Source of the DNA: JBMYQA01 sp049600855
Lineage (GTDB): Bacteria > Bacteroidota > Bacteroidia > Cytophagales > Flammeovirgaceae
Direction: 5' to 3'
NCBI GenBank assembly: GCA_049600855.1
Contig: JBMYQA010000189.1
Location: forward strand, 1 to 11,656
Length of the DNA: 11,656 bases
The notes beneath the pieces are model-generated. The model saw only the letters and a program-made list of their open reading frames with translations, had not been told where the DNA came from and did no database searches. The translations under genes and the position numbers were made by a program. Shown here piece by piece: positions 7,528 through 11,656 of this stretch. The number at the start of each line of letters is the position of its first letter. Positions within the stretch are counted from its first letter, which is position 1.

Positions 7528-8925
7528 ATGTCAACAGCTAATGGAACAGCAATAATTTTAGAAGAAGACCTCCCTCAAGAAGATAGTTATGATATCCACA
7601 GTGGTTATGATGAAGATCGCCCGCTAATTTTGATGCGGGAAGAAGATGTGGACATTAAATCTGAAGAAGTGCGGGAGGTACTCGGCAATCCACCACATTG
7701 GATTATTCGTTCGGGTATACTCATGATTGCTGTTGTTACAGCTTTAGTTTTAGCTGCTTCCTATGTGGTTCACTATCCCGATACCTTACCCACAGAAGTA
7801 ACCATTGCCACAGAAACCCTCCCAACCAGTGTAAAAGCAAAACAAAGCGGAAAGCTCACCCACTTATTCGTTAAAGAACATCAGCAGGTAAGTAAAGGAG
7901 AATATTTGGGGATTTTAGAGAACACCGTGGTGTACCAAGAGTTAGTTCCTGTACAAGCTTGGTTTACTAATTTTTGGGATAAACTTCATAAAGAGCAACA
8001 AATTATAGCTTTTTATCAAGGAGTTACTCCAAATTTAGGGACGCTACAATCCTCATTTGCCAACTTGAAAAAAGCCTGTAGCGATTACCAATTTTACCTT
8101 TCTCAAGCAGCTAATCAACGAAAAATAACACAGCTGAACGAACAAATTCGAGTACAAGAACAATTAGGAAGCAGTATTGAACGAAAAATCAAGGTGAATC
8201 ATCAAACTTTTGCCTTAACTGAAAAGCAATACCAAGCTGATAAAGCTTTACATGAAGAAGGGGTGATTTCAGAACAGGAATATGATAATGCCGAAAAAAC
8301 CTATCTCAATGAAAAATTAACCCTCGCCAATTTGGGAAATGAACGAGCGAATCAGCAATTACAAGTAGAAGGGCTCAAACAACAAATTGTAGAACTAGAG
8401 CAGCAAACCACGGAACGTAGAATTCAATTGATTGATGCGATTCGGCAAGCAGCTATTAGTTTCCAAACTCAGTTAACCCAATGGGAAGAAAGTTATGTAT
8501 TAAAAGCTGCTATAGATGGAAAAGTGTCTTTCTATAAATTTTGGACACAAAACCAAGAAGTGCAAGGTGGTGATGAAGTTATGGTGATTATTCCTCATTC
8601 AGATGATTTATTCGCTTATTCTTATTTAGAAGCTGCAAATTCGGGTAAAGTGCAGGAAGGACAAAAGGTGCGCATTGAATTAGCAGATTTCCCCTTTCAA
8701 GAATTTGGCTATGTGTATGGTGTAGTTACGGCTAAATCAGATATTTCTAGGGATGGCAAATACCTCTTACGCATTGATATGCCCAATGGCCTGATGACCA
8801 AATACGGTGAAGCCTTACCTTTCTCACAAGAAATGACTGGAACAGCCAATATCATTACGGAGGACTTGCGGCTTTTAGAGCGTTTCTTTAAAGGATTTAG
8901 AGGAACTATAGAACAGTTTTTATAG
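7528..8925 (+). CDS. HlyD/membrane-fusion-protein family periplasmic adaptor
   Basis: This 465-residue protein has the HlyD order of parts. An acidic cytoplasmic tail (1-56) precedes a single inner-membrane anchor (about 60-81, ILMIAVVTALVLAASYVV). The first half of the lipoyl/biotinyl-like domain follows (about 100-132, with KAKQSGKLTHLFVKEHQQV and KGEYLG). A long Gln/Glu/Lys-rich helical hairpin spans about 150-320, with its turn near ALHEEGVISEQEYDNA. The second lipoyl half is at about 325-356 (LKAAIDGKVSFYKFW, VQGGDEVMVIIP), and a beta-barrel region runs from about 360 to 445. It would bridge the C39/ABC exporter and the TolC-type channel, completing a tripartite secretion system. No other ABC transporter or TolC gene is visible nearby, which supports that pairing (inference). 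The unusually long acidic cytoplasmic tail could contact the exporter. The ATG at 7528 is preceded by an A-rich stretch and no Shine-Dalgarno. Confidence 0.93.
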   Translation: MSTANGTAIILEEDLPQEDSYDIHSGYDEDRPLILMREEDVDIKSEEVREVLGNPPHWIIRSGILMIAVVTALVLAASYVVHYPDTLPTEVTIATETLPTSVKAKQSGKLTHLFVKEHQQVSKGEYLGILENTVVYQELVPVQAWFTNFWDKLHKEQQIIAFYQGVTPNLGTLQSSFANLKKACSDYQFYLSQAANQRKITQLNEQIRVQEQLGSSIERKIKVNHQTFALTEKQYQADKALHEEGVISEQEYDNAEKTYLNEKLTLANLGNERANQQLQVEGLKQQIVELEQQTTERRIQLIDAIRQAAISFQTQLTQWEESYVLKAAIDGKVSFYKFWTQNQEVQGGDEVMVIIPHSDDLFAYSYLEAANSGKVQEGQKVRIELADFPFQEFGYVYGVVTAKSDISRDGKYLLRIDMPNGLMTKYGEALPFSQEMTGTANIITEDLRLLERFFKGFRGTIEQFL

Positions 8926-8929
8926 TAGA

Positions 8930-8951
8930 AAAGGCTAGATTACTAGCCTTT
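8930..8951. terminator. Bidirectional terminator between convergent genes
   Basis: A perfect 9-bp stem, AAAGGCTAG / CTAGCCTTT, encloses an ATTA loop. It ends in TTT on the plus strand and TTTT on the minus strand. It lies five bases after the HlyD-type gene stop, and the stop codon of the minus-strand ATPase gene (8943-8945) sits inside the stem, so one hairpin can serve both genes. Confidence 0.75.
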
Positions 8952-10484
8952 CAATTCCTCCACCAACCAACTATCCACCTCCTTGAGCTCTGTATTAAAA
9001 CTTGCTCCAATCGCATAAACGGGCTTAGCTTGCCCCAAATAAGGTTGTACATAGCCCTGTTTTTTAATTTGCTCGATGGCGTTTTCAGCCGAATCATTCA
9101 CCTTAAATTCAAAAATATAAACTGCATGATCCGCTTGAATAATGCTATCCAATCGGCCTTTAGCTACATGCACTTCCGATTGGATATGTACACCAATGAG
9201 GCTAAAAGCCAAATGCATTACCGTATGGTAATAAGCCTCATTGTTTTGGTGGAGTTCGTAGGGAATACTGCCAATGAGAGCATTGATGTACGTTGGAAGT
9301 TGATCAAGTTCATGATCTAATAAAGCATTGGCCATGCGAAGTGCAGGTGAAATATTGCTCAAATTACGCCCTTTCACATAATCAGCTAATAAATACTGCA
9401 ACATCGACTCTTTCACCTCCTGATTTGGATAGCCTAAGATATACTCTCGTGTTCGTGTACTTCCTTTAATGGTTAAATAACCTGTTTGAAATAGCAAGGT
9501 ATCAGGAGCAATATGCGCTAGCTCGTAACTTCCAAGTAGATTTTCAGGTACAATTCGTTCTTCCAAATCGTATAATTGTTCGTTTTTGAGCAATTTAATG
9601 AGAAAAGTGGGTGTACCTGATGCAAACCAATAATTATCAAATTTCAAGTCACTATATACCTGTAAAATAGAAAAAGGATTATACAAGCGTTGATTGAGAT
9701 TTCCCCAAGCATAGCCATTATACCACTTTTTAATCCTCATTTTTGCCCAATCTTCCGCTTCTCCGTATGCTACTGCAAGTGCTTTGTTCTCTTCTACAAA
9801 GTAAGTATCTAATTCTTCTTGTGTGATCCCACAAAGTGCATTAAACTGCCTAGAAGTCGTTAAATCCTTCAAATTATTCAGATCAGAAAAAATAGAAGTA
9901 CGACTGAACTTCGATACTCCTGTCAAAAACACCATCCGAATGTGTAAGTCTAGGGGTTTAAGAGCCGAATAGAATTTCTTTAACGTATTTCGGTTAGCTT
10001 CGGCTTGAGGAATATCATCGAGGTAATCAATAATAGGCTTATCATATTCGTCTACTAACATCACTACTTGCCCTAGTTTTTGAGAAAGTGCTAAAATTAG
10101 CTCCTCTAATTGCCCAACAGGAGTAGTTTTATGGAGGCTAATGCCATAACGTGCCGCCTGCTCTCCTAAGCGTTGGAATAAATAGGCATCAAGCCCAATA
10201 TCTTGGTAAGCCGCACTATTAAACTTAAATTCAATTACTGGATTTGTTTTCGACCAATCCCATTGATCTTCAATCCATAAGCCTTTAAATAAGTCTTGGC
10301 TCCCCTGAAAGAGTTCGGCTATAGTAGAAACCAACATGCTTTTGCCAAACCTCCGCGGGCGTGAGAGGAAAAAGTATTTTGCGTAATTAACAAGTTGATA
10401 GACTAATGGCGTTTTATCTACATACAAAAAGTCTTTTGTACGCACTTCTCTAAAATCTTGTATGCCAATGGGAAGTTTTTGCAT
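8943..10484 (-). CDS. AAA-ATPase-like / PD-(D/E)XK nuclease-domain protein (PF09820 type)
   Basis: This 513-residue protein is typical of the widespread AAA-ATPase-like plus C-terminal PD-(D/E)XK (DUF1703) family. The N-terminus shows LPIGIQDFREVR and YVDKT, followed by the family's modified Walker A, RPRRFGKSML (42-51). Walker B is VVMLVDEYDKP (140-150, Asp145/Glu146). A conserved LTGVSKFSRTSIFSDLNNL (187-205) and KKWYNGY (252-258) come next. The C-terminal nuclease-like signature has Glu437, Asp446 in GRLDSII, and FEFK (458-461, Glu459/Lys461). All of these key residues are intact. The cellular role is poorly defined; members occur in many paralogous copies in Bacteroidota and are often discussed as mobile or defence-related, which I cannot test here. 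It is transcribed against the export genes, has its own promoter-like element, and separates the HlyD-type gene from the peptide gene. I regard it as an independent insertion, not a part of the export system. Confidence 0.95.
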   Translation of the reverse strand: MQKLPIGIQDFREVRTKDFLYVDKTPLVYQLVNYAKYFFLSRPRRFGKSMLVSTIAELFQGSQDLFKGLWIEDQWDWSKTNPVIEFKFNSAAYQDIGLDAYLFQRLGEQAARYGISLHKTTPVGQLEELILALSQKLGQVVMLVDEYDKPIIDYLDDIPQAEANRNTLKKFYSALKPLDLHIRMVFLTGVSKFSRTSIFSDLNNLKDLTTSRQFNALCGITQEELDTYFVEENKALAVAYGEAEDWAKMRIKKWYNGYAWGNLNQRLYNPFSILQVYSDLKFDNYWFASGTPTFLIKLLKNEQLYDLEERIVPENLLGSYELAHIAPDTLLFQTGYLTIKGSTRTREYILGYPNQEVKESMLQYLLADYVKGRNLSNISPALRMANALLDHELDQLPTYINALIGSIPYELHQNNEAYYHTVMHLAFSLIGVHIQSEVHVAKGRLDSIIQADHAVYIFEFKVNDSAENAIEQIKKQGYVQPYLGQAKPVYAIGASFNTELKEVDSWLVEELKG

Positions 10485-10508
10485 GTTTGTTTATAGACTG
10501 TACCTGAA

Positions 10509-10543
10509 CAAAGATAGCTTTTTGTACCTGTTTTGTATATAAA
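10509..10543 (-). promoter_or_regulatory. Bacteroidota-type promoter for the AAA-ATPase/nuclease gene
   Basis: On the minus strand, TATCTTTG (10516-10509) matches the Bacteroidota -7 consensus TAnnTTTG exactly. Twenty-three bases upstream is TTTA (10543-10540), one mismatch from the -33 TTTG element. The -7 box lies 24 bases before the ATG at 10484, giving a short leader. The -7 box is the stronger part of this call. Confidence 0.5.
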
Positions 10544-10756
10544 TGAGTAGATGTTTTTAATCTGTGTCCGTATTTAGCCCTACCCCTAGCTTACCTATTT
10601 TGGAATGAAAAGATCGCTAGCTCATGAAAACTATTCATCATGCTAAGATCACCCAAGAATCTTGAATGCCTATTTCACAAATACAAAACCTCGCAGAATA
10701 ACGATTCCAAAAGCCTAATTTATTTACAAATCAAATACTGTATTTTATAATAAAAC

Positions 10757-10802
10757 CAGTATAACTACTTACAAAAACAATCCAATACAGTAATACTACT
10801 TA
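10757..10802 (+). repeat. Direct repeat pair upstream of the peptide gene
   Basis: CAGTATAACTACTTA (10757-10771) and CAGTAATACTACTTA (10788-10802) match at 13 of 15 positions; the only difference is a swapped TA/AT. Their starts are 31 bases apart, about three helical turns, so both copies would face the same side of the DNA. The second copy contains the 11-mer also present at 126-136. A tandem binding site for a regulator is a reasonable inference, but the protein is unknown. Confidence 0.35.
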
Positions 10803-10891
10803 ATAAACACCAATATTTTACTGACGTTTTAACATCTTTAAAAGACGAGTTTTGAAGTATTAAACATTTTGAAACTTGAAATAATAAGACA

Positions 10892-11155
10892 ATGAAAAAG
10901 TTTTTAAACAAGAAATTAAGTGTTAGCCAAGCGAGAGAAGTTCAAGGAAATGGCATAAAGAATTGTAGAGGAAATGATGTGGACACAAGTGGCTTATACA
11001 GATGTCCTATTAATGCTAGTAGTGATAACTGTGGCCTTGCAAACGCTGCGTGTGACTTTATCAGCCATACAGTATGGAGAGTAGACGTTGAGTCATTGCC
11101 GTTTTTTAAATACAAAATCTATTGTTATTCTCTATTACCGTTCAACAATTGTTAG
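10892..11155 (+). CDS. Cysteine-rich secreted peptide precursor with bacteriocin-like leader (candidate export substrate)
   Basis: This small gene encodes 87 residues. The N-terminus, MKKFLNKKLSVSQAREVQ then GNG (19-21), resembles the leaders of Bacteroidota bacteriocin-like and natural-product precursors: basic start, K-K-L-S, a short amphipathic helix, then a GG-type site. Here the site is GNG, not GG. The remainder has six cysteines (25, 38, 47, 54, 78, 87, the last being the C-terminal residue) and a hydrophobic C-terminal third. Cleavage after Gly21 would leave a 66-residue core with an even number of cysteines, consistent with three disulfides. I do not recognise a known bacteriocin or RiPP family, and no modification enzyme is adjacent. 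The C39 exporter and the VKOR-Trx-Trx oxidase encoded upstream are the right tools for it (inference). The gene stands alone, with a strong terminator 48 bases after its stop. It could also be a signalling peptide or a non-toxic secreted protein. Confidence 0.72.
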   Translation: MKKFLNKKLSVSQAREVQGNGIKNCRGNDVDTSGLYRCPINASSDNCGLANAACDFISHTVWRVDVESLPFFKYKIYCYSLLPFNNC

Positions 11156-11202
11156 GTAGTTCTCCAATGAGCTAAAAGTCTTTTTACATTTTAGCATAAC
11201 TT

Positions 11203-11240
11203 AAAGTAACCGCATAGATTAAATGCGGTTACTTTTTTTT
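11203..11240 (+). terminator. Strong intrinsic terminator after the peptide gene
   Basis: A perfect 13-bp stem pairs AAAGTAACCGCAT (11203-11215) with ATGCGGTTACTTT (11223-11235) around a 7-base loop, followed by a run of eight T (11233-11240). It begins 48 bases after the peptide stop and supports that small gene being an expressed, separate transcription unit. Confidence 0.88.
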
Positions 11241-11380
11241 AGAGAAAAATGGGTTTGTATGATTCATATGTTTAACACAATGATTTATTGCTGAAATTGT
11301 TTTTTTGATGTCCTAATTGACACTTTATACTTTCTGTAACATTGTGTAAATAATAAATAAGACTTTACCACATACCACAA

Positions 11381-11402
11381 AAGCCTTGACTCGTCAAAGC
11401 TT
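11381..11402 (-). terminator. Weak hairpin at the end of a minus-strand gene remnant
   Basis: AAGC-C-TTGA / TCAA-A-GCTT forms a stem with one mismatch around a CTCG loop, followed by TTTT on the minus strand. The TGA at 11396-11394 that ends the minus-strand remnant lies within it, the same arrangement as at 8930-8951. The stem is short, so confidence is limited. Confidence 0.35.
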
Positions 11403-11552
11403 ACTAACTCGCACATCCTCAACAGGCTCAATTTGATCAACTGCAATGCTTCCTTGGCAGTGAAATAACCATTCCTCAATTGGCTCTTTTACGATGGCTT
11501 CCCAAAATGCCTTTTTTGACCTAAACACGAAAAGGGGGCTTCTTTTAACCCT
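11394..11552 (-). pseudogene. Probable C-terminal gene remnant of unknown family
   Basis: On the minus strand an open stretch ends at TGA 11396-11394 and encodes protein-like sequence including KKAFWEAIVKEPIEEWLFHC and, at the very end, QIEPVEDVRVSKL. There is no ATG start in this frame, and a stop lies at 11555-11553. A second frame upstream (YEGLKEAPFSCLGQK) could continue into it by a one-base shift at the A-run of GTCAAAAAAGG (11520-11510), as expected of a frameshifted pseudogene. The overlapping 64-codon ATG-led frame at 11285-11479 has less protein-like composition and is probably a shadow. I do not recognise the family. If this call is wrong, the region from 11241 to 11567 holds no gene I can support. 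Confidence 0.28.
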
Positions 11553-11567
11553 TCATACAAGACAAAC

Positions 11568-11601
11568 AAAAAGCCACATCATTTCCTGATGCGGCTTTTT
11601 T
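11568..11601. terminator. Bidirectional intrinsic terminator near the right edge
   Basis: AAAAAGCC-A-CATCA (11568-11581) pairs with TGATG-C-GGCTTTTT (11587-11600) around TTTCC with one A/C mismatch, flanked by T-runs on both strands. It fits best as the terminator of a minus-strand gene entering from the right, whose stop would be at 11633-11631. Confidence 0.7.
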
Positions 11602-11630
11602 GATATTACAAACAACTATATATGAAAGCT

Positions 11631-11656
11631 TTAAAAGCCAATCACATAAAGACCAT
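11631..11656 (-). CDS. Possible 3' end of a gene entering from the right
   Basis: The minus-strand frame reads GLYVIGF and then TAA at 11633-11631, thirty bases before a terminator in the same direction. This is a natural gene end, but only seven residues are visible. The alternative is a plus-strand start at ATG 11622 (MKALKANHIK, open to the edge). That is less likely, because a terminator ends only about 20 bases before it and leaves no room for a promoter. Confidence 0.3.

Larger units (their letters stand above)
10485..10891. other. 407-base divergent intergenic region
   Basis: This region lies between the divergent ATPase gene and the cysteine-rich peptide gene. It is strongly AT-rich, and I find no credible gene in it (short ATG-led frames stop within about 15 codons). 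It holds a TAnnTTTG element for the minus-strand gene and a direct repeat near 10757-10802. It also holds a 9-bp inverted repeat, TTTTGGAAT (10598-10606) and ATTCCAAAA (10704-10712), which encloses a smaller hairpin-prone stretch around 10616-10650. No exact Bacteroidota-type promoter was found for the peptide gene, although TTTG (10851-10854) lies 38 bases before its start. Confidence 0.7.

Noticed and set aside
10851..10874. Promoter for the peptide gene from TTTG at 10851 and a nearby TAAACATTTTG
   Set aside because: The downstream box does not fit TAnnTTTG and the spacing is too short, so no confident promoter can be assigned.
11285..11479. 64-codon minus-strand ATG-led reading frame
   Set aside because: It overlaps a different minus frame with more protein-like composition and a stop-plus-hairpin ending. 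No motif or leader is visible.
10485..11656. CRISPR array, tRNA or rRNA genes, or insertion-sequence ends
   Set aside because: I saw no regularly spaced repeats, no cloverleaf-like tRNA sequence and no transposase. The only repeats are the short pair near 10757-10802 and simple hairpins.

Overview
The window is AT-rich DNA with the look of the phylum Bacteroidota. Three things point there: start codons without obvious Shine-Dalgarno sequences, a TAnnTTTG-type promoter element, and the protein families present (AAA-ATPase/PD-(D/E)XK proteins, C39-like/VKOR/thioredoxin fusions and SiaC-like phosphoproteins are all common in that phylum). A Cytophagales- or Saprospirales-like host is a guess from protein style only.

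Layout, left to right: (1) a minus-strand relic of a DUF4262-like protein at the left edge; (2) a plus-strand pair encoding a TolC-type outer-membrane channel (226-1686) and a complete C39 peptidase/ABC exporter (1741-3948), closed by an intrinsic terminator; (3) a SiaC/DUF1987-like phosphoprotein (4136-4534) followed by a large membrane protein (4651-7338) that joins a catalytically degenerate C39-like domain, a VKOR disulfide-forming core and two tandem DsbA/thioredoxin-like domains, again closed by a terminator; (4) an HlyD-type periplasmic adaptor (7528-8925) with its own terminator; (5) a convergent minus-strand AAA-ATPase/PD-(D/E)XK nuclease-like gene (8943-10484); (6) a 407-base intergenic stretch with a repeated motif, then a small gene (10892-11155) for a peptide with six cysteines and a bacteriocin-like leader, followed by a strong terminator; (7) probable minus-strand gene debris and terminators at the right end.

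Functional reading (inference): groups 2, 3, 4 and 6 make a complete type I secretion route for a disulfide-rich peptide. The C39 exporter would remove the leader and move the peptide across the inner membrane. HlyD and TolC homologues would carry it through the envelope. The VKOR-Trx-Trx protein would introduce or proofread disulfides on the periplasmic side, and the SiaC-like protein may be a phosphorylation-controlled switch. The 87-residue peptide is the natural candidate substrate. Two observations tie it to the cassette: its cysteine content, and an exact 11-base motif found about 100 bases before both its start codon and that of the TolC gene.
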